A DNA stretch of 9,677 nt from a bacterium (GTDB taxonomy: Bacteria; DRYD01; JALUEN01). The stretch spans positions 305 to 9,981 of the forward strand of contig JALUEN010000173.1 in the NCBI GenBank assembly GCA_027052755.1, given 5' to 3'. The notes beneath the pieces were generated by a model that worked only from the letters and a program-made list of their open reading frames with translations, ran no database searches and was not told the origin of the DNA. Of this stretch, positions 1 through 6,672 are shown one piece after another. The stretch's first letter is position 1; every line of letters begins with the position of its first letter. The position numbers were made by a program, and so were the translations under genes.

Positions 1-398
1 TAGAGGAGAAGCTAGGTGTGAAAATAGAGTTCCCAATAATAGCTGATCCCCTGGGAAGGATAGCCACCCAGCTAGGAATGATCCACCCAGCTAAAGGTCC
101 GCTGACAGTTAGGGCTGTCTTCGTAGTGGATCCTAAGGGTATAGTTAGGGCTATGATCTACTACCCACAGGAGGTAGGAAGGGACGCTGACGAGGTTCTG
201 AGATTGGTTAAGGCTCTTCAAACCAGCGACAAACACAAGGTAGCTACACCTCACAAGTGGCCTAACAACGAGCTGATAGGTGATAAGGTGATCATCCCAC
301 CAGCTGATAACATTAAGGACGCTAACGAGAGGTTAGAGAAGGCTAAGAAGGGCGAGATTGAGTGCTACGATTGGTGGTTCTGCTACAAGAGCCTCTAA
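1..398 (+). CDS. Peroxiredoxin, Prx6/archaeal type, C-terminal part (5' truncated by window)
   Basis: This is the C-terminal 131 residues of a thiol peroxidase that reduces hydrogen peroxide and organic peroxides in the cytoplasm. The frame is open to the window edge (it begins [10 protein letters not shown]), so the GTG at 18 is an internal Val codon, not a start. The stretch [17 protein letters not shown] and the following [16 protein letters not shown] match the second half of the Prx fold; the peroxidatic Cys motif lies upstream, outside the window. The tail carries [19 protein letters not shown], typical of the long C-terminal arm of Prx6/archaeal-type enzymes. It ends in C-Y-D-W-W-F-C, a C-x5-C pair with the same spacing as the C-terminal cysteines of the Aeropyrum enzyme (family knowledge), so one of them probably acts as resolving Cys. 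A strong terminator follows, so the gene ends its own transcript. Confidence 0.92.
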   Translation, partial: EEKLGVKIEFPIIADPLGRIATQLGMIHPAKGPLTVRAVFVVDPKGIVRAMIYYPQEVGRDADEVLRLVKALQTSDKHKVATPHKWPNNELIGDKVIIPPADNIKDANERLEKAKKGEIECYDWWFCYKSL

Positions 399-422
399 GG
401 TAAGCGTTTAGAATATCTTAGG

Positions 423-453
423 GAGGAGGGACGTTGTCCCTCCTCTTTTTTTT
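423..453 (+). terminator. Rho-independent terminator after the peroxiredoxin gene
   Basis: A perfect inverted repeat has arms GAGGAGGGAC (423-432) and GTCCCTCCTC (436-445) and a three-base loop (or nine pairs with a five-base loop). Eight T follow directly (446-453). It lies 24 bases after the peroxiredoxin stop and points the same way. Only the plus strand has the T tract. Confidence 0.93.
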
Positions 454-537
454 ATTTCTTCAGGAATTTTAAGGGATTAAAGAGATATATCAATTTTCAT
501 TGAACCTTCATCACAATTAAGCAAGTTTCAACGAAAT
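454..537 (+). promoter_or_regulatory. Probable promoter region of the lipoprotein/barrel unit
   Basis: This AT-rich stretch between a strong terminator and the SD site of the next gene must hold the promoter of the two-gene unit if the terminator is efficient. TTGAAC at 500-505 resembles a -35 box, but the bases 17 further on are not a good -10. TATATC at 486-491 resembles a -10 but lacks a well-spaced -35. I therefore place the promoter only by context and do not claim exact boxes. Confidence 0.35.
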
Positions 538-544
538 AGGAGGT
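538..544 (+). promoter_or_regulatory. Ribosome binding site deciding the GTG start at 552
   Basis: AGGAGGT is a full SD sequence, seven bases before GTG at 552. The longer open frame from GTG 543 would start inside this SD, so 552 is the likely start. Confidence 0.85.
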
Positions 545-551
545 GGTTTCC

Positions 552-1619
552 GTGAACTTGAAGAGAGAGGCTCTAGCAATCACTCTCTTAGCCTTGATCC
601 TATCAGCCTTGGGTATCCTCTTAGGATGTGGGGGAACTAGCATATCCCCTGGGCTTAACGAAGCTCTCTCAGGATTAACTAATCCCTCACCTTCAGTTCC
701 TACCGTAGAGGACTTCGCGATAGGTTTTAAGGATTTATCCCAAGATCCAGAGGCTATTCTACTAAGTGATCTCGTTGACCATGATGATGACTCCACTAGT
801 ATCTCCCTTCCCTTTGAGTTTGAGATGTTCGGAGTAAGCTTTCCAGCTGGTATTGATGTATATATAGACACTAATGGATTTCTAACTTTTGAAGGAGATC
901 CAGAGTACGATTTCGGTAATTATTCCTCTTATGAGAATATAGGGCTAGGTTATGAGTTGGACTATGCTTACGGTAATGAAGGACCAATCACCGCTATAAT
1001 AGCCCCCTTCTGGGATGATCTTGAGACTAGGACCCTCAGCAATGCAGGAGCTTACTACAAGATAGAGGGCACAGCACCTAGCAGGAGGCTTATCATCCAG
1101 TGGAACACCACAGATTTCTCTAACGAGGATAACATTTTAATCTTCCAAGTGATACTCTTTGAAGGAACGAATGATATAGAGTTCGCTTACGGGCACATGG
1201 AGGATGTAAACGGAGATGATTGGAATGGCTCAGACTCATATTGGGATGATGGTAGCGTAAACGGGTTATCAGCTACCATAGCCATAGGCGCGGTAGATAG
1301 GGTTAATTATAACTACTACTCAATGAAGATCGCTTACATGTACGATTATTACGGAGACAGTAGCAGTCAGGGAATAGAGGATCTTCAGACCGGTGAGAAG
1401 GTTATCTATTTCAAGTATAATCCGGCTAACGGGAGCTACACTATTTATGAGGGAAGAGTACCAAACAGGGTGAGAGCGATAGTACCAAGTTACAGGGCAG
1501 GTTCACCAAATCAGCCTAAACCTAAACACAATGATCAACCGGTAGGTTACTCCTACAAATCTGATTCATCTGGTTTAAAGTTCCCCTATTCCCTTAGAGG
1601 GAACTTAAAGCTTAAGTAA
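552..1619 (+). CDS. Secreted lipoprotein with a nidogen-like/beta-sandwich domain, function unknown
   Basis: A 355-residue exported protein. Residues 1-25 form a lipoprotein signal peptide: basic start (NLKRE), hydrophobic core, and lipobox L-L-G-C with lipidated Cys26. The next residue is Gly, which by the E. coli sorting rule favours the outer membrane. After a Ser/Pro linker, residues about 80-295 are rich in beta strands with the pattern ISLPFEFEMFG, DTNGFLTFEG, IIAPFWDDLE, RRLIIQWN, FQVILFEGTNDIEF and SATIAIGA. This resembles the nidogen-like beta-sandwich repeats attached to bacterial secreted proteases and adhesins (family knowledge, matched by eye). No catalytic motif is visible, so binding or structure is more likely than enzymatic activity. 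The last 50 residues are basic and low in complexity (PNQPKPKHNDQP). The next gene follows after 21 bases and is probably co-transcribed. Confidence 0.85.
   Translation: MNLKREALAITLLALILSALGILLGCGGTSISPGLNEALSGLTNPSPSVPTVEDFAIGFKDLSQDPEAILLSDLVDHDDDSTSISLPFEFEMFGVSFPAGIDVYIDTNGFLTFEGDPEYDFGNYSSYENIGLGYELDYAYGNEGPITAIIAPFWDDLETRTLSNAGAYYKIEGTAPSRRLIIQWNTTDFSNEDNILIFQVILFEGTNDIEFAYGHMEDVNGDDWNGSDSYWDDGSVNGLSATIAIGAVDRVNYNYYSMKIAYMYDYYGDSSSQGIEDLQTGEKVIYFKYNPANGSYTIYEGRVPNRVRAIVPSYRAGSPNQPKPKHNDQPVGYSYKSDSSGLKFPYSLRGNLKLK
1578..1606 (+). repeat. Nested alternative hairpins at the end of the lipoprotein gene
   Basis: AAGTTCCC (1578-1585) can pair with GGGAACTT (1599-1606) across a 13-base loop. 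Alternatively TTCCCT (1589-1594) pairs with AGGGAA (1598-1603) across TAG. The two share the GGGAA arm and exclude each other. They sit just before the SD site of the barrel gene. There is no T tract, so this is not a clear terminator. It may be chance within coding sequence. Confidence 0.35.
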
Positions 1620-1626
1620 GCTATAA

Positions 1627-1636
1627 AGAAGGTGAT
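1627..1636 (+). promoter_or_regulatory. Ribosome binding site deciding the ATG start at 1641
   Basis: AGAAGGTGAT matches the extended SD (AAGGAGGTGATC) with one mismatch in the core. It lies just upstream of ATG 1641, whereas the GTG at 1632 and the ATG at 1635 fall inside it. This favours 1641. Confidence 0.7.
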
Positions 1637-1640
1637 GGGG

Positions 1641-2294
1641 ATGAAGTTTTTGAAGACATGGACTATACTCCCAATTATCCTCCTGTTAATACTCACATCT
1701 TCCATCTCAATGGGAGAGGAGAAGATCTCCCTAAGCGTTAACTACAAACTAACCACTTTCAGGATGCCTCTTGCTGAGTTTTCCTTTAAAGCACCTGAGG
1801 TAAAGGGAGTTTACAGATTCGGCAAGGGATATAAGCTCAGCTTAACCTATTTTAGCGGAGAGGACTCTGTGATAGTATCTGGATCCACCTTTAACCTAAA
1901 CTACAAGAGCCTAACAGCTGATATAACCATGCTAGTAAAGGGCGTAGATCTAGGGATATCTTATAGAGAGTTCTCACTTATAAGCAATTACTCTACCTTA
2001 AACGACAGCGACACTTGGAGCTCTATAGGGTTAAAACTCTCCTCTAGCTGGAGCTTTAAGAACAGGACCAAGATAGATCTATCTCTAGAGTACTATCCAT
2101 CTCTTACCTCAAAGACCTCTCCCATAAGCTACTCATCTCTAAGATACAGGATAGGGTACCACTATGATCTCCCTGAGCCAACTAATCTATATTTAAGTGT
2201 GTTCTACGAAGGAGAAACCCTAACTAGCAAAACTCAGGGAGCAGGAGACATAAGCTCAGATTCAGTTGGATTCGGTTTAGGCTTAGCTTTCTAG
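1641..2294 (+). CDS. Small outer-membrane beta-barrel protein, function unknown
   Basis: A 217-residue exported protein. Residues 1 to about 28 are a Sec signal peptide (MKFLKTW, then a hydrophobic core, then TSSISMG). The mature part is a series of short alternating strands such as KISLSVNYKL, KLSLTYFSG, VDLGISYREF, TKIDLSLEYY, RYRIGYHYDL and NLYLSVFYEG. It ends in VGFGLGLAF with a C-terminal Phe, the usual outer-membrane assembly signal. The strand count fits a small barrel of about 8-10 strands. It has no Cys. The partner upstream is a lipoprotein, so the two may act together at the outer membrane (inferred from co-transcription only). I do not recognise a specific family. Confidence 0.82.
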   Translation: MKFLKTWTILPIILLLILTSSISMGEEKISLSVNYKLTTFRMPLAEFSFKAPEVKGVYRFGKGYKLSLTYFSGEDSVIVSGSTFNLNYKSLTADITMLVKGVDLGISYREFSLISNYSTLNDSDTWSSIGLKLSSSWSFKNRTKIDLSLEYYPSLTSKTSPISYSSLRYRIGYHYDLPEPTNLYLSVFYEGETLTSKTQGAGDISSDSVGFGLGLAF

Positions 2295-2301
2295 TGAAAG
2301 T

Positions 2302-2360
2302 CCCCTTGAAAGGGGCTTAGCTCTCTAAATCTGAGAGGCTAAGCCCCCTTTATTCTTTTT
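2302..2360 (+). terminator. Terminator hairpin between two convergent units
   Basis: GGGGCTTAGC (2312-2321) pairs with GCTAAGCCCC (2338-2347), extended inward by CTCT/AGAG with one bulged T. On the plus strand a T-rich tail follows (2349-2360, interrupted by one A and one C). A smaller hairpin, CCCCT/AGGGG (2302-2315), overlaps its left arm and would exclude it. The right arm contains the stop codon of the kinase gene (2339-2341) read from the other strand. On the minus strand only three T follow, so termination there is less certain. Confidence 0.75.
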
Positions 2361-5300
2361 AAGAAGTTTCTCAAGTCAATGAGGAGCTCCTCTACCGATT
2401 GGTATCTTCTATCTGGGTCCTTTTCCAACATCTTCATTATTATCCTCTCTACCTCATAAGGAACGTACTGGGACAGGGCGCTCTTGTCAAGGGTCTTCAT
2501 CCTATGAGGCTCCTGAGCGATATGCGCAGCGATAGCGGAGAAAACGTTGTCAGCTACATCGTAGGGGAAATGCCCCGTTAAAACCTGGAACATGACTATT
2601 CCTAGGGAGTAGATATCACTTCTAGCGTCAACAGGTTTTCCCGCCAACTGTTCAGGGGAGGCGTAAAGTGGTGTACCTACCTGTTCGTTAGTGGTACCTG
2701 TTGACTCACCTATCACCTTAGCTATTCCAAAGTCTGTCAGCTTCACGAAGTAGTCCTTCATGATCATTATGTTCTGAGGTTTAATGTCCCTGTGGATAAT
2801 TCCTTTCTGGTGAGCGTAATCCAATGCCTCACATATCTGTAGGAATATCTTCATAGCTATAGATAGTGGTAATTTTCCTTTTTCCTCTAGGATGGTCCTC
2901 AAGTCCTTTCCATCTATAAACTCGTAAGCTATATATGGTTGTCCATTAATAACGCCAGCATCTATCATCCTAACTATATTAGGGTGATGGAGCACCTTCA
3001 GCACCTCAGCCTCCCTATGGAACTTATCAAGAATCTCCTCGTTCTCAACTAGATGGGGATGTATCACTTTAAGGGCTACTACCTCCTTAGTCTTAGAGTC
3101 TATAGCTTTGAAAACAGTACCCATACCTCCAGTTGCTATCTTATCCAGGATGAGGTAATTACCGAACCTAGCTATTACCTCTTGCCCCTTAGGTAGCCTA
3201 AGCTTAGAGGCAATAAAATTCTTTATCCTCTCTAGCAGGTTCCCACCAGAGGTATCCAACAGGCTATACCTCTTAGAGAATGGGATTAGGAGAACCTTCT
3301 CAGGTTTATCAACTAAAATAATCTTTCTCCTCCTCAAGATGATTAAAACAAGGATTCCCATGATGAGTATCAGGAGAGCCCAGAGTAGTGGGATTAACAT
3401 CTGTCCAAAGAACCACCTGAGGAGAGCACTCCTACTTGGGGTTAAGTAGACCTTCATATCGCTTACATCATAGAGAGGTAGAACTAATTTAAACCGAGTA
3501 TCTATATCCCTTCCCTTAATCCTAACATGATATACTCCAGGTGGGACCTCAAGACCTACCTCAGCACCTTTACCGCTCTCAAAGATATTCTCTAAATTAA
3601 ACTCGTAGGTCTTACCAGAATATGCGGAACTTGGGTCAAACTCAAAGGTGAGGTCATAATCCTCAGCGGATGCCTCAGGGAAGTGTTTCTGAAGGAGCTG
3701 AGCGTAAAGCGGATGGACTAACAGATCACTTGTCCTCAGCTTCAGGTTCCCACTCTCAATAGCCGAAGCTAGTTCCTTTAGACTCAACCAGCGGTTCAGT
3801 ATCACCGCTTTATATTCGTATCTATCTCCTAGTTCCTTAACCCTCTGAAGTATTAGATCGTACCTCTTCCACTCAGGAGATGGATAGGCCTCATCTAGTG
3901 AGCTGTAAGTGTTCAATAGCTTAGTTATGTACCTCTTATCAAAGGTCATCTCTACTTTCGTATCAGGTGTTATCTTTGATAATATGGGGTCATTAGCATC
4001 TAAATTTAGCTTTATGAAACTCTTAGTTTTTGAGGGATTAAATAGGGACAGGTCAATGATCCTAACAGCTAAGTTCTCAGGCAAGGTAAACAAGAGTGAA
4101 GGGGTGATGTTCTTAGGCTCATAAAGAGGTTTAGGGCTTACCTCCTCCCCTAACCTTCTATTTTTCCCAAGCCTCCTCAAGGTATTGTCTATAACATCGC
4201 TAGATCTAGCTGGAATACTCCCTCTCTTAAGAGAGATAACCTCAGGGGGTAACTGTAAAAGAGGTGCTTTGAGGGCAATGAGTCTAGGTCTTCGCTTATC
4301 CCCAGACCCTATATAGGTCCACATCCTGAACTTGTAGAACCCTTGGAAGAATTTTCCGCGTTTGTAAGTTGAGGGATCAGATGGAAGGTATCCCATATCA
4401 CAAAGATCTAGGTAACCATTTCTAAGGGGTGAGGTAAAAGCTACCCCTCTCTCTTGGAGGAAGTAGGACCTTAGATCAACATTTCCACAGTAGGGACCGA
4501 TCAGAGCGCTGAACAGCACCTGAGGTGTCGCGTACTCAAGATACTGGGGATTAGACTCAAGCTCTTTCAAACTCTTCTCCAGTAGATCCTCTAAGCTATA
4601 CTCACCTTTAAGAGGCACCCCTAGAGGCCCATCAAGTATCTTTATGGCATCTCTAGTTATTAAGCCTTCACGCTCGGAGGCTTTAGCTAACTCCCTCAGA
4701 GTGTAGAAGATCCTAACGTTAGCGTTTCCCACTTGACAGTTCAAGTTCTCCTTAGAGCTAAGAAATATAGGACTACCTAGTTTGCCAACTACCTCAACTG
4801 AGAGGTTAGATAGGTGAGGGATTAAGACAGCCACCTTACCCTTTTCCCTCAGTTTCAACGAGTAAAAGTCAAACGGAAGGGGAACTAGATCAGAGCTCCC
4901 CAGATCACAGGAAAGCGGAGCCTCAAAGTAGTACGAATAGGTATTCTGGGACCCAACTGAGTAACCAGCTATCTCTAAGTTCAGCGAGATACTCTCAGAA
5001 TCTATAGAATCACAACTCCAAACGGATTTTCTTGTTTTCCTATCACCATTTACGTAATAAGATCCGAAAAATACGGGCTGAAAGGCGAATCCTTTTATAT
5101 CTTCAGAAACGTTTCCGTTCTTTAAGGAGTTATGAACCGGAGCTACGAAGAAGTAATTAGTGATACTATTTCCTTTAATCTCTAACCTCCGAGAGCTACA
5201 TGCTGAGTAATAAGCTCCCCGAGATAGGTGAGTGCTAAGTATAGAGTTAAGGGTATCCGGACCACCCATGGACTCAGAGAGCCACCATAGGAGCCAGCTC

Positions 5301-5677
5301 TGATGAGATCCCTGAGGAGATATCAGGTATCCGATTGGGGTGAAAACCACTCCTCCACCCTTAACCGGCTCTGTTCTCAGGTAAGCGGAACTACCCACAC
5401 CAGAGGTAGTTCCTCCTCGTTTCCTGTGATAGTAACCGGAGCTAGAGGAGGTTTCAGTTGAGGTTGGTTTTCCTCCAGCTCCCCTCAAGTTCTGAGATCC
5501 GGAGCTCTGAGTTTCATCTTCCTCATCACCTGGAAATACTACTGGAGGAGGCGGGACATACTTCCCATTATTCCTTAAAGCACTCCCTAACGAAAGCTCA
5601 GGGAGGAGTAATAGAATAACTAGGAATATCAGCACCAGAGCAGTAATTTTAGCTATAAATCTACTACTAAGCCTCAA
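2339..5677 (-). CDS. Transmembrane receptor-type Ser/Thr protein kinase with large ectodomain
   Basis: A 1,112-residue Hanks-type protein kinase. Residues 10-30 are a hydrophobic signal or anchor after a basic start. Residues 40-110 are a Pro/Ser/Gly-rich linker. Residues about 110-755 form an unrecognised ectodomain with six Cys (160, 222, 257, 314, 397, 426), possibly paired in disulfides. Near its end, LEVPPGVYHVRIKG resembles a PEGA-like beta-sandwich. Residues 760-781 span the membrane and are followed by RRRK, placing the C terminus in the cytoplasm. The kinase domain (about 839-1105) is complete: ATGGMG loop, VALK (Lys870), REAE (Glu889), HRDIKPQN (Asp964, Asn969), DFG (Asp982), and a Thr-rich activation loop ending GTPLYASPE. 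It should be an active RD kinase. The usual PknB order is reversed here. The start is TTG at 5677, since an in-frame stop lies three codons upstream. It is the last gene of its operon, 22 bases after ispE. Confidence 0.95.
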   Translation of the reverse strand: MRLSSRFIAKITALVLIFLVILLLLPELSLGSALRNNGKYVPPPPVVFPGDEEDETQSSGSQNLRGAGGKPTSTETSSSSGYYHRKRGGTTSGVGSSAYLRTEPVKGGGVVFTPIGYLISPQGSHQSWLLWWLSESMGGPDTLNSILSTHLSRGAYYSACSSRRLEIKGNSITNYFFVAPVHNSLKNGNVSEDIKGFAFQPVFFGSYYVNGDRKTRKSVWSCDSIDSESISLNLEIAGYSVGSQNTYSYYFEAPLSCDLGSSDLVPLPFDFYSLKLREKGKVAVLIPHLSNLSVEVVGKLGSPIFLSSKENLNCQVGNANVRIFYTLRELAKASEREGLITRDAIKILDGPLGVPLKGEYSLEDLLEKSLKELESNPQYLEYATPQVLFSALIGPYCGNVDLRSYFLQERGVAFTSPLRNGYLDLCDMGYLPSDPSTYKRGKFFQGFYKFRMWTYIGSGDKRRPRLIALKAPLLQLPPEVISLKRGSIPARSSDVIDNTLRRLGKNRRLGEEVSPKPLYEPKNITPSLLFTLPENLAVRIIDLSLFNPSKTKSFIKLNLDANDPILSKITPDTKVEMTFDKRYITKLLNTYSSLDEAYPSPEWKRYDLILQRVKELGDRYEYKAVILNRWLSLKELASAIESGNLKLRTSDLLVHPLYAQLLQKHFPEASAEDYDLTFEFDPSSAYSGKTYEFNLENIFESGKGAEVGLEVPPGVYHVRIKGRDIDTRFKLVLPLYDVSDMKVYLTPSRSALLRWFFGQMLIPLLWALLILIMGILVLIILRRRKIILVDKPEKVLLIPFSKRYSLLDTSGGNLLERIKNFIASKLRLPKGQEVIARFGNYLILDKIATGGMGTVFKAIDSKTKEVVALKVIHPHLVENEEILDKFHREAEVLKVLHHPNIVRMIDAGVINGQPYIAYEFIDGKDLRTILEEKGKLPLSIAMKIFLQICEALDYAHQKGIIHRDIKPQNIMIMKDYFVKLTDFGIAKVIGESTGTTNEQVGTPLYASPEQLAGKPVDARSDIYSLGIVMFQVLTGHFPYDVADNVFSAIAAHIAQEPHRMKTLDKSALSQYVPYEVERIIMKMLEKDPDRRYQSVEELLIDLRNFLKRIKGA

Positions 5678-5683
5678 ATCAGC

Positions 5684-5689
5684 TCACCC
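5684..5689 (-). promoter_or_regulatory. Weak ribosome binding site of the kinase gene
   Basis: On the minus strand this reads GGGTGA, a partial match to the extended SD (AGGTGA), six bases before the TTG start at 5677. A partial SD with a TTG codon predicts lower translation than for the genes upstream. Confidence 0.6.
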
Positions 5690-5699
5690 TTCCCCAAGC

Positions 5700-6671
5700 T
5701 CATGTTATGAAAGAGGCTATCTGGGTCTCAAACCCGTATTTCTTCCTAACCATTCTCTGTGCCATCTCAAGATCCTCAAAGTTATCTAGCAGTGCAACCA
5801 AGGAGGATCCACTACCAGCTAGTATCACGTAATCAGTGAACACTGATAGGTCTTCCATAAGCGTCCTCACCTCAGGGTATTTAGAGACGATGATCTCCTG
5901 AAAATCGTTATATAGCGGTATTTTCTTAGATTTTAAAGCTTCCTCTAAGGTTTTCTTAAACCACTCCTCTAATCCCCCCCCTTCAGAGGGGGAAGATCCT
6001 TCATCAGCTCCCTCAATAGCCCTAGCTTCATCCAACCACTTGTAAGCCTCTGAGGTAGGCACTTGGAAGTCAGGAAATATAACTAAGAGCCAGTGTTTTG
6101 AGAGAAGTTTCTGAAGCTCCTTAATCAAGTTCTCATCAACTTTATAGCTCTTAAGGGGTTTCGCAAGTTCACCTCTAGATGAGATAACCATTAGACCGTC
6201 GTAGAGATAGAGTCCCATAGAATCACTGGATAGCTCTGATAGCATAACCCTTATAACCTTCTCAGGTATCCTAAGCCTTCCCCTTAAGAACTTGGCGAAC
6301 AATGCTAAGTCCGCGCTACCAACACCTAGACCGGTCCCCGGTGGAACATCCTTCTCCAAGAGAACCTCTATCCACCTGTTACCTATCATGTTGCTATCTT
6401 TATCAAGTAACCACTGAAAGGCTTTGTATATCAAGTTCTCCCTCTCCGGGATATTTACATCCTTAGTGGTTCTGCTTACTAGTTTTATCTTGATCTTCGG
6501 TCCTCTACTTCTCCTGACCTTGAAGGTAAGCCTATCTGATAGGCTTATCCTTGATATAAGAGATAGTATATTGTGATACCCGTCCTCTCTTAAGCTCCCC
6601 ACCCTCAGAACCAGGTTCAGCTTAGCGTAAGCGTAACCTATCCACCTATCTCCGGTGAAGACGAAGTCCAC
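5700..6671 (-). CDS. ispE: 4-diphosphocytidyl-2-C-methyl-D-erythritol kinase (IspE), somewhat diverged
   Basis: This GHMP kinase phosphorylates CDP-methylerythritol with ATP in the MEP route to isoprenoid precursors, in the cytoplasm. It has 323 residues; the family usually has about 280-300. Visible motifs are YAKLNLVLRV with the catalytic Lys17, then DGYHN (30-34), then the ATP loop PPGTGLGVGSADLALF (110-125). Next come LSSDSMG with Asp150 at the place of the catalytic Asp in LGADVPF, then VPTSEAY (204-210), then NDFQ (255-258), and finally AGSGSS (285-290). Both catalytic residues are kept, but the loop has Val for the fourth Gly of GLGGGS, and GADVP has become SSDSM. Residues 220-233 are a low-complexity insert rich in Glu, Gly and Ser. 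The GTG start has a strong SD and lies one base after the stop of the GH38-like gene, so translation is probably coupled. IspE is the best call, though another GHMP kinase is possible. Confidence 0.85.
   Translation of the reverse strand: MDFVFTGDRWIGYAYAKLNLVLRVGSLREDGYHNILSLISRISLSDRLTFKVRRSRGPKIKIKLVSRTTKDVNIPERENLIYKAFQWLLDKDSNMIGNRWIEVLLEKDVPPGTGLGVGSADLALFAKFLRGRLRIPEKVIRVMLSELSSDSMGLYLYDGLMVISSRGELAKPLKSYKVDENLIKELQKLLSKHWLLVIFPDFQVPTSEAYKWLDEARAIEGADEGSSPSEGGGLEEWFKKTLEEALKSKKIPLYNDFQEIIVSKYPEVRTLMEDLSVFTDYVILAGSGSSLVALLDNFEDLEMAQRMVRKKYGFETQIASFIT
5974..5981 (-). repeat. G8 homopolymer tract inside ispE
   Basis: On the coding strand eight G in a row encode Gly231-Gly233 in the low-complexity insert. 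A CCCCCT arm 10 bases upstream can pair with it (loop CTGA). Such tracts are prone to slippage; a change of one base would shift the frame before the NDFQ and GSGS motifs. Confidence 0.85.
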
Positions 6672-6672
6672 T

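Noticed and set aside
18..20. GTG at 18 as a start codon for the peroxiredoxin
   Set aside because: The frame continues upstream to the window edge with family-like residues (EEKLG), and the peroxidatic Cys region would be missing.
497..871. Minus-strand open frame of 124 codons over the start of the lipoprotein gene
   Set aside because: It lies opposite a gene with a signal peptide, a lipobox and a strong SD; the frame has no recognisable domain.
2399..4124. Plus-strand frames at 2399-2581 and 3909-4124
   Set aside because: They lie within the kinase gene on the other strand, without SD sites or known motifs.
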